DNA of 64,000 nucleotides from Tistrella mobilis KA081020-065 (GTDB taxonomy: Bacteria > Pseudomonadota > Alphaproteobacteria > Tistrellales > Tistrellaceae), in assembly GCF_000264455.2 (NCBI RefSeq), contig NC_017956.1, forward strand, positions 2,401,501 through 2,465,500, written 5' to 3'. Shown piece by piece: positions 1-10,179 of this stretch (position 1 is the stretch's first letter; each line of letters begins with the position of its first letter). Made by a program: the position numbers and the translations under genes. A model generated the notes under the pieces. The model was given only the letters and a program-made list of their open reading frames with translations, was not told the origin of the DNA and searched no databases.

Positions 1-253
1 GCAGGTCCGAACGCAGGCCGATGCCCGAGAAGAACAGCAGGAGCAGGAAATCGCGGGCATCCAGCGCGAACCCGATCCGGTGCCCGGTCGTGAAGAAGAC
101 GAAGGCGACCACCGCCGCACAGAGAAAGCCGCCGGCCACCGGTTCAGGAATGGCATAGCGCGCGAGCAGCGGCACCTTCATGGTCAGGATCTTGCCGGTC
201 ACCAGCAACAGGATGGCGATGGTGAAGGACAGGAAGCTGTCCACTTCGGTCAT
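1..253 (-). CDS. Sodium/glutamate symporter, GltS-like (N-terminal part)
   Basis: The 84 visible residues run off the left edge of the window. They contain a hydrophobic first helix, the segment YAIPEPVAGG near residue 36, and then FSGIGLRSDL. The IPEPVAGG segment after the first helix is characteristic of GltS-family Na+/glutamate transporters of the inner membrane. The ATG overlaps the stop codon of the upstream ABC permease (ATGA), so the two are probably translationally coupled, an unusual partner for an exporter operon. The family is fairly sure; the substrate is not. Confidence 0.75.
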   Translation of the reverse strand, partial: MTEVDSFLSFTIAILLLVTGKILTMKVPLLARYAIPEPVAGGFLCAAVVAFVFFTTGHRIGFALDARDFLLLLFFSGIGLRSDL

Positions 254-1362
254 TGCAGCGATCTCCTGAACCGGCCGAGAGAGAAGACGAACAGGGCCGA
301 GCCGATGGCAGCCAGTGCCAGGAATTGCGGCCAGACCGTCCCCGGCCCGGCTCCGCGGAACAGGATCGACTGAGCCAGTATGACGAAATGAGTGTTCGGC
401 GCCGCCAGCATCACCGTCTGCACGAATTCCGGCATGCTCTCCCGCGGCGTGTTGCCGCCCGAAAGGATCTGGAGCGGCAGCAGCACCAGCATCAGCAGCA
501 GGCCGAATTGCGGCATCGATCCGGCAAGGGTGGCAAGAAAGATGCCGAGCGCGGTGGTGGCGAAGAGATGCAGGGCGGCACCGGCCATGAACAGCGGCAG
601 CGACCCTTCGATCGGCACGCCCAGCAGCCCCTGGACAACGAAGACCAGCGCCACGGCCGAGGCCGCCAGCACGACGAGGCCCATCGACCAGACCTTGCCG
701 ATCATGATCTCGGCCGGCGTCACCGGCATCACCAGCAGATGCTCGATCGTGCCGTGCTCCCGCTCGCGGATCAGGGCAGTGCCGGTCAGTACGATCGACA
801 GCATGGTGATGTTGTCGATCACGCTCATGATCGAGCCGAACCAGCTCTTGTTGAGTTCGGGATTGAAGCGGGCCCTGAGCGCCAGATCGACCGGCGGTGT
901 GGCCGATGCGCGATAGCGCTGGAGGAATTCGGTGATCTCGGCAGTCAGGATGCTCTGGATATAGCCGGCACCGTTGAAGGCCTGGGTCATCCGGGTCGCA
1001 TCGACGTTCAGCTGAATCTCGGGCGAACGTCCCGCCAGCAGATCGGCCTGAAAATCCGGCGGCAGGTCGATCGCGAAGGTGTCGAGCCCGGCATCCATCC
1101 GCCGGTCCATCTCCTCGGGCGTGATGTGCTCGGGCGATGCGAAATACGGCGGTTGGAAGGCGCTGGCGATGCGTGTCGACAGCGGCGAGACATCTTCGTC
1201 GACGATCGCGATCGGTGCCCGGTTCAGGGTTTCGGGCAGGGCAGTGGCCGAACTGTAGATCGCGAGCGTGAACGCATAGACGATCAGCGCCAGCAGCATC
1301 GGATCGCGCAGCAGACCGCGCAGCTCCTTGACCCCCAGATGGAAGATGGTCGAGAGATGCAT
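250..1362 (-). CDS. ABC-2 type transporter permease (YhhJ/YbhR-like)
   Basis: This 370-residue membrane protein has one N-terminal transmembrane helix, a large extracytoplasmic domain (about residues 45-170) and five or six C-terminal helices. That is the ABC-2 permease layout of the YhhJ/YbhS/YbhR group. The stretch REREHGTIEHLLVMP before the helical bundle is typical of the family. It lies 7 bp after the fused ATPase/permease gene and is the third gene of an exporter operon. It probably pairs with the permease half of that protein. The substrate is unknown. Confidence 0.88.
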   Translation of the reverse strand: MHLSTIFHLGVKELRGLLRDPMLLALIVYAFTLAIYSSATALPETLNRAPIAIVDEDVSPLSTRIASAFQPPYFASPEHITPEEMDRRMDAGLDTFAIDLPPDFQADLLAGRSPEIQLNVDATRMTQAFNGAGYIQSILTAEITEFLQRYRASATPPVDLALRARFNPELNKSWFGSIMSVIDNITMLSIVLTGTALIREREHGTIEHLLVMPVTPAEIMIGKVWSMGLVVLAASAVALVFVVQGLLGVPIEGSLPLFMAGAALHLFATTALGIFLATLAGSMPQFGLLLMLVLLPLQILSGGNTPRESMPEFVQTVMLAAPNTHFVILAQSILFRGAGPGTVWPQFLALAAIGSALFVFSLGRFRRSLQ

Positions 1363-1369
1363 GGGGAAC

Positions 1370-4099
1370 CTACCTCGCCTGCTTTTTCAGCAGCATGGCC
1401 GATACCACGGTCAGCACCGGGATCGCGATCAGGAGCGGCAGGAACGAGGCCTGCAGATCCTGGAAGTCCAGCGCCTTGGAGAAAGTGCCACGCGCGATCA
1501 GGATGAAATGAGTGGTCGGATAAATTTGTCCGATCGCTGCTCCCATACCTTCCAGCGACGATACCGGATCGGTCAGCCCCGAGAACTGCACCGCCGGCAG
1601 GATGGTCAGCACCGTCGTACCGAAGATCGCCGCGATCTGGCTGCGCATGAAGGTCGAGATCAGCAGGCCGATACCAGTGGCAGCCGTGACATAAAGCAGC
1701 GCCGCCGCCGCCAGCGTCAGGAAACTGCCGGTCAGCGGCACGCCGAAGACGAAGACCGCCAGTGCCGTCAGCAGCAGGAAGTTCAGCATGGCGAGAGCCA
1801 CATAAGGCAGCTGCTTGCCGAGCAGGAATTCAAAGCGGGTAACCGGGGTCACGTACATGTTGACGATCGACCCCAGCTCCTTTTCCCGCACCACACTCAA
1901 GGCCATCAGCATGGCCGGGATCAGGATCAGCAGCAGCGGGATCACCGCCGGCACCATCGCAACCAGGCTCGCCACATCGGGGTTGTAGCGATAGCGGGTC
2001 TGGATGGTGAAGACGTCAGCCGCGGCAGTGCCGGCCTCGGCGGCGCGGGTCGCCAGCCAATGTGCATGCATGCCCTGGACATAGCCGCGGATGGTCTCGG
2101 CCCGCTGTGGCATGGCGCCATCGAACCAGGCACCGACCTCGACCGGCCGCCCGCGGGCGACGTCACGACCGAACCCCGGCGGAATCTCGATCGCGAGCAC
2201 GATTTCACCGGCGCGCATACGCCGGTCCAGATCGGCATAGCCGGTGATCGGCGGCCGTTCGATAAAATAGCGGGAGCCGGCGATGTCCCGGACATAGCTG
2301 CGGCTGGTCGTGGTCTGATCGCGATCGAGCACCGCAAATGTCAGATCCTCGACATCCATGTTGATCCCGTAGCCGATGATGAACATCAGCAGCACGCTGC
2401 CCAGCAGGGCGAGCGTCGCCCGGATCGGATCCCGGCGCAGTTCCAGACTCTCACGGCGGGTGTAGCTGAGCATCCGCCGGGGATCGAAGAACCGACGCTG
2501 GCGGGGCACCACCGCCGTGGTCGCCGCAGGGCCGGCATCGGAGACGACCGGCGCCGCGGCATCGCCGCCCCCCGCCCCTGCCGATTCGAGCACGGCGACG
2601 AAGGCCTCTTCGAGCGTCGCCGCCCCTTGAGCCCGCCGGATCTCGTCCGGCCGGTCGCTGACCAGCACCCGGCCGGCATGCATCAGCGAGATCCGGTCGC
2701 AACGCTCCGCTTCGTTCATGAAATGGGTGGAGATGAAGATCGTCACCCCGTCACGCCGCGACAGCTCGGCCAGGATCTGCCACAACACGTCGCGCGCCAC
2801 GGGATCGACACCCGAGGTCGGCTCGTCCAGGATCAGGATGTCGGGCCCGTGGATCATCGCCACCGCCAGGGACAGGCGCTGGCGAATGCCCAGCGGCAGC
2901 GCCGCGGGCAGGGTATCCATCACCGTGTCCAGATCGAACCGCCCGGCCATGGCCCTGACCCGCCCGGGGATCTCCGCTTCCGGCAGGCGGAACAGACGGG
3001 CATGCAGCTCCAGATTCTGGCGCACCGTCAGTTCGGAATAGAGCGAGAAAGCCTGCGACATGTAGCCGACCCGGCGGCGGATCTCGATGTCGCGCGGATC
3101 GACCTCTTCGCCGAACAGACGCGCACGCCCCTCGCTCGCCGGTAGCAGGCCGGTCAGCATTTTCATGGTCGTGGTCTTGCCGCACCCGTTGGAGCCGAGA
3201 AAACCGAAGATCTCTCCACGCGGGATCTGGAAGCTGACATGGTCGACCGCGGTGAAATCGCCGAAGCGCATCGTCAGCCCCTCGGCCTCGATCGCCATCC
3301 CGCCATCCGCTGCCGCATCGCGAGGCGGGATCACCACGCGCTGGTGACCGTGCCGCGCCTCTTCGGGCAGCAGCGCGATGAAGGCATCGTCCAGGGTCGG
3401 CGCCCCGGTCCGGGCCAGAAGCTCAACCGGCGTTCCGGTGGCGAGCGCCCGTCCGTCATCCATCGCCACCAGGTGGTCGAAGCGGGCCGCCTCTTCCATA
3501 TAGGCGGTGGCGACGATGACGCTCATCCCCGGCCGGTCGGCGCGGATGCGGTCGATGAGATCCCAGAACTGCCGCCGCGACAGCGGATCCACGCCCGTGG
3601 TCGGCTCGTCCAGAATCAGCAGGTCGGGATCGTGGATCAAGGCGCAGCAAAGACCCAGCTTCTGCTTCATGCCGCCCGAAAGCTTGCCGGCCGGCCGTTT
3701 AGCGAAAGGGGCAAGCCCGGTACTCGTCAGCAGATCCCCGATCCGCCGCGCCCGTTCGGCCCGATCATGGCCAAACAGCCGGCCGAAGAAATCGACATTC
3801 TCGAACACGCTGAGCGTGGCGTAGAGATTGCTGCCAAGACCCTGTGGCATATAGGCGATGCGCGGGCAGGTCTCGCGACGATGGCGCGCATCCGCCATGT
3901 CGCCGCCCAGCACCTCGACCCGCCCGGCCTGAACCGCCCGCGCGCCCGAGACGAGCGACAGCAGGCTGGACTTGCCGACCCCGTCGGGGCCGATCAGCCC
4001 GATCATGCGGCCCGCCGGCAAGTCGAGCGTCACCGCGTCGAGCGCCCGTGTCTTGCCATAGGTCAGCGAAACCCGATCCAGCCGGACAACCGCCGTCAT
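1370..4099 (-). CDS. RbbA-type ABC transporter: two ATPase domains fused to an ABC-2 permease
   Basis: This is a 909-residue fusion. The first ATPase (about residues 5-240) has Walker [10 protein letters not shown], signature LSGGMKQKL and Walker [14 protein letters not shown]. The second (about 270-500) has GSNGCGKTT and [13 protein letters not shown]. Its signature region reads [10 protein letters not shown], which departs from LSGGQ. An ABC-2 permease with an extracytoplasmic domain follows from about residue 545. This architecture matches YhiH/RbbA. The gene sits between an HlyD-type adaptor gene (2 bp away) and a second permease gene, so the complex is most likely a drug or metabolite exporter. 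A ribosome-associated role, known for E. coli RbbA, is not shown here. Confidence 0.9.
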   Translation of the reverse strand: MTAVVRLDRVSLTYGKTRALDAVTLDLPAGRMIGLIGPDGVGKSSLLSLVSGARAVQAGRVEVLGGDMADARHRRETCPRIAYMPQGLGSNLYATLSVFENVDFFGRLFGHDRAERARRIGDLLTSTGLAPFAKRPAGKLSGGMKQKLGLCCALIHDPDLLILDEPTTGVDPLSRRQFWDLIDRIRADRPGMSVIVATAYMEEAARFDHLVAMDDGRALATGTPVELLARTGAPTLDDAFIALLPEEARHGHQRVVIPPRDAAADGGMAIEAEGLTMRFGDFTAVDHVSFQIPRGEIFGFLGSNGCGKTTTMKMLTGLLPASEGRARLFGEEVDPRDIEIRRRVGYMSQAFSLYSELTVRQNLELHARLFRLPEAEIPGRVRAMAGRFDLDTVMDTLPAALPLGIRQRLSLAVAMIHGPDILILDEPTSGVDPVARDVLWQILAELSRRDGVTIFISTHFMNEAERCDRISLMHAGRVLVSDRPDEIRRAQGAATLEEAFVAVLESAGAGGGDAAAPVVSDAGPAATTAVVPRQRRFFDPRRMLSYTRRESLELRRDPIRATLALLGSVLLMFIIGYGINMDVEDLTFAVLDRDQTTTSRSYVRDIAGSRYFIERPPITGYADLDRRMRAGEIVLAIEIPPGFGRDVARGRPVEVGAWFDGAMPQRAETIRGYVQGMHAHWLATRAAEAGTAAADVFTIQTRYRYNPDVASLVAMVPAVIPLLLILIPAMLMALSVVREKELGSIVNMYVTPVTRFEFLLGKQLPYVALAMLNFLLLTALAVFVFGVPLTGSFLTLAAAALLYVTAATGIGLLISTFMRSQIAAIFGTTVLTILPAVQFSGLTDPVSSLEGMGAAIGQIYPTTHFILIARGTFSKALDFQDLQASFLPLLIAIPVLTVVSAMLLKKQAR

Positions 4100-4101
4100 G
4101 G

Positions 4102-5169
4102 TCAGTGCACCAGCGTGCCATCGAGCGTCGACGGCCAGGCGACGTCGGGGGCGAGTCGGACATAGGCCATGCCGGGCAGACCGGTCTTGACCTGGCGGAT
4201 GTATTTCTGGAGCAGATCCGGTGCGATGCGGGCCCTGACCCGGAACATCAGCTTTTCGCGTTCGACCGCAGTCTCGACGGTCTTGGGCGTGAACTGGGCA
4301 ACGTCGGAGACGAAGGAAATCTCGGCCGGAATCACATATTGCGGCGCCGCGTCCAGCACCAGCCGCACCTCGGTGCCCAGCGCCACCCGGCCCGCCTCAG
4401 CGGTGGGCAGGAAGAAGGTCATATAGACATCGCCCAGATCGACCATGTTCAGCACGGCGCCGCCGGCAGCGAGCACCTCGCCCGGCTGAGCGACACGGAA
4501 CTGGATGCGCCCGTCGCGTGGTGCCTTCAATTCGGCATCGGCGAGATCGGCGCGGATCCGCTGAAGGGTCGCCGCCGCAGCCTCGACCCCGGCCTCGGCG
4601 TCGATCACGCCCGAGGCGGCCGAGCCGATCGCAGCTTCCGCGGCCGCAAGCTGCGCACGTGACGCCGCAACCGCAGCGACCGCGCCCTGAAGCCGCGCGC
4701 GGTCGTCGTCGAGGATCTGGTCGGAAACGCTGCCACGGCGCGACAGCATCTCGGTCCGGCCAAGGCGCTTGGCGGCCGCATCACGTTCGGCTTCGCGCTG
4801 GGCGATCACCGCCCCGGCAGCGGTCTTCTCCGCCTCGCGCTGCGTGACCAGGCTGCGGGCGGTCTCGACACCGATCCGTGCCCTGCGGAGCTGGGCCTCA
4901 GCCTCCGCCTGCTGTGCCTCCAGCTGATCGGTATCCATGCGCGCCAGCACCTGGCCGGCGGTGACGAAATCCCCCTCGCGGACCAGGACATCCCGGACCC
5001 GGCCCGCGATCCGTGCCGCAAGGTCGATCTCCACCGCTTCGATCCGGCCATTGCCGGCAGCGATGCCGTCGGGCAGTCCGTCGGGCCGAAGCCCGGTCCA
5101 GGCATACCAGCCGGCGGCAGCGACAACAGCCATAACCAAAACGGGTATGATATGAGATCGTTTGATCAT
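4102..5169 (-). CDS. HlyD/EmrA-family periplasmic adaptor of an ABC exporter
   Basis: This 355-residue membrane fusion protein has an N-terminal signal anchor ([18 protein letters not shown]), a biotinyl-lipoyl-like half ([18 protein letters not shown]), a long Ala/Arg/Glu-rich coiled-coil hairpin (about residues 85-200) and a C-terminal barrel region. I chose the ATG at 5169 because GAGG lies upstream and the hydrophobic anchor follows directly; a GTG at 5214 is an alternative. It is the first gene of the exporter operon and would link the inner-membrane ABC complex to an outer-membrane channel. It diverges from the TetR gene that probably controls it. Confidence 0.88.
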   Translation of the reverse strand: MIKRSHIIPVLVMAVVAAAGWYAWTGLRPDGLPDGIAAGNGRIEAVEIDLAARIAGRVRDVLVREGDFVTAGQVLARMDTDQLEAQQAEAEAQLRRARIGVETARSLVTQREAEKTAAGAVIAQREAERDAAAKRLGRTEMLSRRGSVSDQILDDDRARLQGAVAAVAASRAQLAAAEAAIGSAASGVIDAEAGVEAAAATLQRIRADLADAELKAPRDGRIQFRVAQPGEVLAAGGAVLNMVDLGDVYMTFFLPTAEAGRVALGTEVRLVLDAAPQYVIPAEISFVSDVAQFTPKTVETAVEREKLMFRVRARIAPDLLQKYIRQVKTGLPGMAYVRLAPDVAWPSTLDGTLVH

Positions 5170-5325
5170 GAAAGTTGCAGCCTCTATCGACAGAGATGAA
5201 ATTGGTTGCGACACCCCCTTCTCAGGTCGGCCTCGCCATCGGCGAGAACCGGAATATCTTCGGAGAAGGCAGTACCGATCAGGGACGATCCTGGCGGCAA
5301 CACCGGCCAGGCACCTTGACCTGAA

Positions 5326-5339
5326 TCAACAACCGTTGA
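5326..5339. promoter_or_regulatory. Candidate TetR operator between the exporter operon and its regulator
   Basis: TCAAC-AACC-GTTGA is a small inverted repeat with 5-bp arms and a 4-bp spacer. It overlaps a -35-like TTGACA at 5336-5341, in the gap between the adaptor gene and tetR. The position fits autoregulation by the divergent TetR protein. The arms are short, so this is tentative. Confidence 0.3.
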
Positions 5340-5397
5340 CACGGCACAGGATAGGATCCGTGCTGCAGCGCCACAATCGAAATAATGGAGACACCCG

Positions 5398-6006
5398 ATG
5401 TCGGAAAACGCTCAGCGATCATCCGCAGCCACGCGTCAGCGCATCCTGCGGGCCGCGATGATCCGCTTTGCCCGGCATCCTTACGAAGAGACCAAGCTGC
5501 GCGACATCGCAACCGATGCCGAGATCGACGTCGCCATGGTCCATCGCGCTTTCGGATCGAAGGAGCAGTTGTTCATCGAGGTGGTCCGCGCGGCCGTGCA
5601 GGCCCGAACCACGATCGAGGAGCAGACCGATCCCCCGGAGCAGGCCTTCGCCCGCGAGATTTTCGACCCGCTGCTGGACCGGACATTCGGGCTGGTGGAC
5701 CCGATGGACATCATGGTCCAGTCCCTGTCCAGCGCCCAGGCGGCGCCGATCCTGCGCGACTTCATTCTGGAAGATGTGATCGATCCGATCGCGGCGCGCA
5801 CCGCGGATGTGCAGCGCGACGCAGGCAGGCCGCCGCTGACATCGGAGGCGATCAATGAACGCGCAGCCCTTGCCGCCGCCTGCATGACGGGCATCGTGCT
5901 GTTTCGCCAGGTGCTGAAGATCGATCTGGTGGGTGATGACCGGCGCGCGCGGCTGGAACCGCTGATCCGCGCCGTGTTGAGTGCGGCACTTCATCCGGCC
6001 CCGTGA
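5398..6006 (+). CDS. TetR/AcrR family transcriptional regulator
   Basis: The protein is 202 residues. Its N-terminal helix-turn-helix (about residues 14-60) contains RILRAAMIRFARHPYEETKL, DIATDAEIDVAMVHRAFGSK and EQLF, the classical TetR DNA-binding layout; the rest is the helical ligand-binding domain. It is divergent from the ABC exporter operon with about 230 bp between the starts, so repression of that operon and inducer-dependent release is the likely role. The ligand cannot be read from the sequence. Confidence 0.9.
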   Translation: MSENAQRSSAATRQRILRAAMIRFARHPYEETKLRDIATDAEIDVAMVHRAFGSKEQLFIEVVRAAVQARTTIEEQTDPPEQAFAREIFDPLLDRTFGLVDPMDIMVQSLSSAQAAPILRDFILEDVIDPIAARTADVQRDAGRPPLTSEAINERAALAAACMTGIVLFRQVLKIDLVGDDRRARLEPLIRAVLSAALHPAP

Positions 6007-6115
6007 TCGGCAGATGCGGTGGGACGGCGCGCCGTCGTATGCTGGCCGGATCGGAAGACGCGCCCGACCGGCGGGAGAGACCCGGCCGGGCGACATACAG
6101 GGAGTGCCAGCCACC

Positions 6116-6421
6116 ATGACCGACGCCACCCCCCCCGCCCGCCCCCAGGCCGTGCCCACCCTTCAGGTCGATGACGACCGGGTGCGGGTAACGCTGTGGA
6201 GCTTCGCCCCCGGCGCCGAGACGGGGTCTCACTGCCATGATCTGGATTATGTGGTCGTGCCGCTGGCCAATGGCCGGCTGCGCATCGAAGGCCCCGACGG
6301 CGCCGCCCGGACGGTGGAGCGGTCTTTCGGCGCGTCCTATACCGGCACGGCCGGCACCGATCACAATGTGATCAATGACGGCGACGAGCCCTTCGCCTTC
6401 GTCGAGATCGAGCTGCGCTGA
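6116..6421 (+). CDS. Small cupin-domain protein
   Basis: This 101-residue single-domain cupin has the first cupin motif G(X)5HXH-like segment PGAETGSHCHDLDYVVVPL, a turn with GRLRIEGPDG, and a second motif region around GTDHNVINDGDEPFAFVEIEL. Metal ligands would be the His residues of SHCHD and TDHN. The ATG at 6116 has GGAG 11 bp upstream; extending the frame upstream gives only arginine-rich non-conserved sequence. It follows tetR by about 110 bp. The function is unknown; metal-dependent binding or a small dioxygenase-like role are possible. Confidence 0.75.
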   Translation: MTDATPPARPQAVPTLQVDDDRVRVTLWSFAPGAETGSHCHDLDYVVVPLANGRLRIEGPDGAARTVERSFGASYTGTAGTDHNVINDGDEPFAFVEIELR

Positions 6422-6438
6422 TCCAAGGGCCGCCGGGC

Positions 6439-7338
6439 TCAGTCGCCGAGACCGAGCCCGGCCCGGATCTCTGCAGGCGTGGCGGGCAGGCCGCCCGCCG
6501 CCTCGACCATCTGCACCATTCGTGCGACCAGACCGGCATTGCCCGTTTCGGTGCCGAACGGCGCATCCTCCAGCCCGGTTCGGACATGGCCGCCGGCCGC
6601 CACCGCATGCGGCAGCAGATCCTCCAGATCCACACACAGCCCGGCGATCATCCAGGGGGCAGCCGGGGCAGCCTCTCCGAGCAGAGCCAGATGTGCCTCA
6701 AGCCCATAGCGGCGGGGTGGGAACCCCCAGGCGAAGGCATCGGAGAACATGAACCGGTAGAGCGGCGTGGCAAGGCCGGGCGTCTGCCCGGCCAGCAGGG
6801 CACCGGCCCGGGTGAAGCCCGGTTCATAGATCGCGTAGCTCGGCACCAGGCGATGGGTTGCGGCAAGCGCCAGCCCGTGGCGGATCTCGGCTTCGGTGTT
6901 GGTGTAGACGAAGCTTGCCAACGCCGCCGGTCCGTCGCGGCGATCGATGAAGCACACCGTGCCCGGATCGATGACCGCCATCTCGATGAGGCCGCGGGAT
7001 GCCAGGAAGTCGATATGGGCGAAACGCGCGGCCGGGCCGGCGGCCTGACCCGTGAGCGCCGCACCGGCAAGCGGAATGGTGGGATAGACCAGGGCATCGG
7101 TGGTGGCGCGGATACCCTCGATGATCCGGGCATAGGTGGCACCATCATCATTCTGCCGGCCTGTCTCGGGATCATAGGCATGGACATGGATGATGCCCGC
7201 CCCCGCCCGGGCGGCCGCAATGCCATCGGCAATGATCTCCGCCTCCGTCACCGGAATACCCGGCTGACGGTCGCGGCCCCAGGGACCGTTCAATGCGGCC
7301 TCGATCCAGACCGGCCGCCTGCTGCTGGTATTCATCAT
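6439..7338 (-). CDS. BKACE family beta-keto acid cleavage enzyme (DUF849)
   Basis: This 299-residue TIM-barrel protein carries the family start WIEAALNGPWGR, the zinc-binding GAGIIHVHAYDPETGR (HVH) and later VDLEDLLPHAVAAGG and GHVRTGLEDAPF. The BKACE family condenses a beta-keto acid with acetyl-CoA to give acetoacetate plus a CoA ester; Kce in lysine fermentation is the reference member. The substrate here cannot be predicted without the active-site subtype. It is convergent with the cupin gene and has no obvious pathway partner, so it may act alone in amino-acid or carnitine-type catabolism. Confidence 0.85.
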   Translation of the reverse strand: MMNTSSRRPVWIEAALNGPWGRDRQPGIPVTEAEIIADGIAAARAGAGIIHVHAYDPETGRQNDDGATYARIIEGIRATTDALVYPTIPLAGAALTGQAAGPAARFAHIDFLASRGLIEMAVIDPGTVCFIDRRDGPAALASFVYTNTEAEIRHGLALAATHRLVPSYAIYEPGFTRAGALLAGQTPGLATPLYRFMFSDAFAWGFPPRRYGLEAHLALLGEAAPAAPWMIAGLCVDLEDLLPHAVAAGGHVRTGLEDAPFGTETGNAGLVARMVQMVEAAGGLPATPAEIRAGLGLGD

Positions 7339-7615
7339 TGCACTCCCGTCCCGTTCAGTCGCCGACCAAGGGTATCATCGGTTTCGCGATCATCAGCCAC
7401 ACGATCCCCGGACAGTGCGGGGCCGCCGGTAAAGCCGACCCGAGGTGTCGGCGTCCACGACGGGCACATGTACGCGATATCGCCCTCACCGCAGCAGCAA
7501 AGGCATAGCGGCAGCGGCCGACCGTCGGTCCCACCGGAACCCGGCCGTGCCGAGCCGGGTTGTGGCCGAAGCGGGTTGTGCTGGCCCGTCCTTCCGGAAC
7601 CAGACGGAGTTGATC

Positions 7616-8653
7616 ATGCGCGAGACCACGACACGGCATCCGCAGGCAGGCGACCGGGACCAGACGGCCCCGGTGGTGGTCATCACCGGCGGATCATCGG
7701 GGATCGGGCGCTGCACCGCGCTGCTGTTCGCCCGGCGCGGCTGGCGGGTGGGGTTGATCGCCCGCAGCGCCGACGGCCTTGCCGATGCGCGCGACGACAT
7801 CCTGCGCGAGGGCGGCGAGGCGGTGGCCGCCGTAGCCGATGTTTCCGACGCCCGCGGCCTGGATGCCGCCGCCTCGGCGATCGAGGACCGCTACGGCCGG
7901 ATCGATGCCTGGATCAACAATGCCGGGGTCGGGTTCTACGCGCCCTTCGAAGACGTGGCGGAAGAGGAATTCCGGCGGGTGACCGAGGTGGATTATCTGG
8001 GGGTGGTCAACGGCACCCGCACCGCCCTCGCCCGCATGCGCCCCCGCAACCAGGGCGTGATCGTCAATATCGGCTCTGTGGTGGCCCTGCGCCCGATGCC
8101 GCTGCTCGCCCCCTATGCCGCCGCGAAATCCGCCGTCGCCGCCTTCACCGAGGCGGTGCGGACCGAGCTGATCCACGACCGCAGCCGGATCCATCTGGCG
8201 CTGGTGCATCCGCCCGCCACCGACACCCCCTTCTTCGCCCATGCCGGGGCCCGCCTGGCCGAGGGCGTCCCCCGCCCGACACCGCCGGTCTACCCGCCCG
8301 AGACGGTGGCAGAGGCGATCTGGGAGGCGGTCACCCGGCGCAGGCGGACCGCCTGGGTCGGCCGCGCCACCCGCGGGCTCGGCCTTGTGAACCGGCTGAT
8401 GCCGGGGCTTGCCGACCAGCTGACCGGGCGGTTCGGCCGGGCGGCGCAAGTGACCCGCAACCGGCGGGCCGCTGACCGCCGCGATCCGGCGGTGTTCGGC
8501 CCCGGCCGGCACAGCCATGCCGTCCATGGCGGCTGGGCGGAGAGCGCCGGCAATGGACGGCAGATGCGCATGGCGGCGCTGGCTGCGGGCGGGCTGGTTC
8601 TGGGCCTCTGGCTGGCGGGGCGCCACCGGCGCAGCCGTCCGGCCCGCGCGTGA
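7616..8653 (+). CDS. Short-chain dehydrogenase/reductase with C-terminal membrane segment
   Basis: The protein is 345 residues. It has the Rossmann nucleotide motif TGGSSGIG, the NNAG motif, a Ser in NIGSV, and the catalytic YAAAK. After the classical SDR core (about 250 residues) comes an arginine-rich tail and a hydrophobic stretch (MAALAAGGLVLGLWLAG) near the C-terminus, so the enzyme is probably membrane-attached. The ATG at 7616 is chosen because the SDR fold starts about 20 residues later; the upstream extension is non-conserved. A small membrane protein gene follows within 20 bp. The substrate is unknown. Confidence 0.85.
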   Translation: MRETTTRHPQAGDRDQTAPVVVITGGSSGIGRCTALLFARRGWRVGLIARSADGLADARDDILREGGEAVAAVADVSDARGLDAAASAIEDRYGRIDAWINNAGVGFYAPFEDVAEEEFRRVTEVDYLGVVNGTRTALARMRPRNQGVIVNIGSVVALRPMPLLAPYAAAKSAVAAFTEAVRTELIHDRSRIHLALVHPPATDTPFFAHAGARLAEGVPRPTPPVYPPETVAEAIWEAVTRRRRTAWVGRATRGLGLVNRLMPGLADQLTGRFGRAAQVTRNRRAADRRDPAVFGPGRHSHAVHGGWAESAGNGRQMRMAALAAGGLVLGLWLAGRHRRSRPARA

Positions 8654-8671
8654 CGGAGGGAGGAGGATCCG

Positions 8672-9169
8672 ATGTCAGCCCCCCGTCTCGACACCACCCT
8701 GCTCGGTGCAATCGCCGGCGTGATGGCAACGGTGGCGATGACCGCCGCGATGCGCCGCATGCGGCCGCTGTTGCCTGAAGAGGACCGCTACCCCCTGCCC
8801 CCGCGTGAGATCGTCGACAGAACCACAGACCGCACCGAGGACGAGCAGGCCCGGCGCCGCCATACCCTGCTCGCCCATTTCGCTTTCGGCGCCGCGTCGG
8901 GCGCGGTCTTCGCCCTGCTGCGCCCGCGGGGCGGGCTGGCGGCGGGGGCCGGCTATGGCGTCGCCGTCTGGGCGGCCAGCTATCTGGGCTGGATCCCGGC
9001 CGCCCGGATCCTGAAACCGGCAACCCGCCACCCCTGGCGCCGCAATCTGCTGATGATCGCGGCACATCTGGTCTGGGGCGCCAGCCTCGCCAAGGGGCTT
9101 GAGGATCTGGACCGGGCGGAAGGTGAGCTGTTCGAGGGCGCCCCCCGGCCTCACCCCGACCGCAGATGA
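8672..9169 (+). CDS. Small integral membrane protein (DUF1440-like)
   Basis: This 165-residue protein begins with a hydrophobic helix (LLGAIAGVMATVAMTAAM), then a charged loop PLPPREIVDR, then two or three further hydrophobic segments around residues 70-130. The layout resembles DUF1440/YagU-type membrane proteins. It lies 18 bp behind the SDR gene with GGAGG before the ATG, so the two form an operon. The function is unknown. Confidence 0.6.
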   Translation: MSAPRLDTTLLGAIAGVMATVAMTAAMRRMRPLLPEEDRYPLPPREIVDRTTDRTEDEQARRRHTLLAHFAFGAASGAVFALLRPRGGLAAGAGYGVAVWAASYLGWIPAARILKPATRHPWRRNLLMIAAHLVWGASLAKGLEDLDRAEGELFEGAPRPHPDRR

Positions 9170-9180
9170 CGGGTCCGGGA

Positions 9181-9930
9181 TCAGGCCCGGGTGGCGAGCC
9201 GGATCATCTCATCCAGGTCGCTGCCGTCACCAAAACCGAAAGCATCACCCGGCGCGCCGGTCCCAGGTACGGCATCAGCGCCGGCAACCTCCGGCGGTGG
9301 CGTCCCCGCGGATACCGGCGCCTGCGGCACGGCGCCGGCATCCGCCGAAGCCGTATCACCCACGCCCTCGGTCGCCTGATCCTTGACGGCCGCGTCGATC
9401 CGCTCCCGGATCTTCGTCTCGATCTTTGCCCGGTCCTCGGGCGACATCGCCGCCAGGTCTTCCTCGGTCAGTCCTTCATCGGCCAGGAACATCTGACGGT
9501 AGCGTTCGGCCGGGGTCATGGACATGAAATCCATGAAAGCCCGTTCGGCCGCCGACCAGCCGCTGTCGTCATCCGACGCAGTCACGCTTCCCGAGGACGC
9601 ACCGGCTGAAGAGGAACCGGCTGAAGAGGAACCGGCAGCTTCCGTGGCTTCATCCGCCGAAGTTGCCACCTTGTCTTCGGCCTGGCCGATCATCTGGGCG
9701 TCGAACAGCGTCTGACTGGTCGCACTCGCCCCGCCTGCAGCCGGCGCCGCCAATCCTGCCGAAGACATGCGGCCGGCAGAAGATGCCGCCCCGGCAGATT
9801 CTGCCGGGGGCACCGCCAGGGCGGCAAGTTGTGCCGCCGGTCCGGTCAGGCGGGTGAGCTGTTCAGCTCTGCCGACCTGGCTGAAATACTGGGCGGGAAA
9901 GCCGCCCGCACCGCGTGCCTGTACATCCAT
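9181..9930 (-). CDS. Hypothetical Ala/Ser-rich acidic protein
   Basis: I recognise no family. This 249-residue protein is low-complexity and rich in Ala, Ser and Gly in its first half, including a tandem SSSAG-SSSAG repeat that corresponds to a direct DNA repeat near 9605-9636. A more ordered stretch (WSAAERAFMDFMSMTPAERY, then EEDLAAMSPEDRAKIETKI) lies around residues 120-180. It has no signal peptide or membrane segment. The composition suggests a disordered linker flanking a small helical domain. It is convergent with the membrane protein gene. Confidence 0.6.
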   Translation of the reverse strand: MDVQARGAGGFPAQYFSQVGRAEQLTRLTGPAAQLAALAVPPAESAGAASSAGRMSSAGLAAPAAGGASATSQTLFDAQMIGQAEDKVATSADEATEAAGSSSAGSSSAGASSGSVTASDDDSGWSAAERAFMDFMSMTPAERYRQMFLADEGLTEEDLAAMSPEDRAKIETKIRERIDAAVKDQATEGVGDTASADAGAVPQAPVSAGTPPPEVAGADAVPGTGAPGDAFGFGDGSDLDEMIRLATRA

Positions 9931-10001
9931 GGTGTTACGTCCCCGGCATTACGAAGCCTGTCGGGGACGAATGTTGCAATATGCATGCCGAAAAGAGGGA
10001 G

Positions 10002-10087
10002 TGGTGCGGACGGCGGGGGTCGAACCCGCACTCCTTCACGGAAGCGGATTTTAAGTCCGCTGCGTCTACCGGTTTCGCCACGTCCGC
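10002..10087 (-). tRNA. tRNA-Leu (anticodon TAA)
   Basis: On the minus strand the acceptor arms GCGGACG and CGTCCGC pair over 7 bp. The anticodon stem GCGGA/TCCGC holds the loop CTTAAAA (anticodon TAA), a short variable arm follows, and the T-loop is GGTTCGACCCC. Discriminator A and an encoded CCA complete the 3' end. The long variable region and the anticodon agree with tRNA-Leu. No integration signature is seen next to it. Confidence 0.95.
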
Positions 10088-10179
10088 GCGCGAGGGTAGG
10101 CACATTGTAACCCGTGCGCTGCGAACGCACCAATACCGGGAACGGCTTTCACTGTCCAGTACCTCCGGGTGCCATCTCG

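Noticed and set aside
10002-10087. tRNA-Leu as integration site of the element
   Set aside because: No integrase or repeat of the tRNA 3' end lies nearby; the element boundary is clearly in radC, 4.6 kb away.
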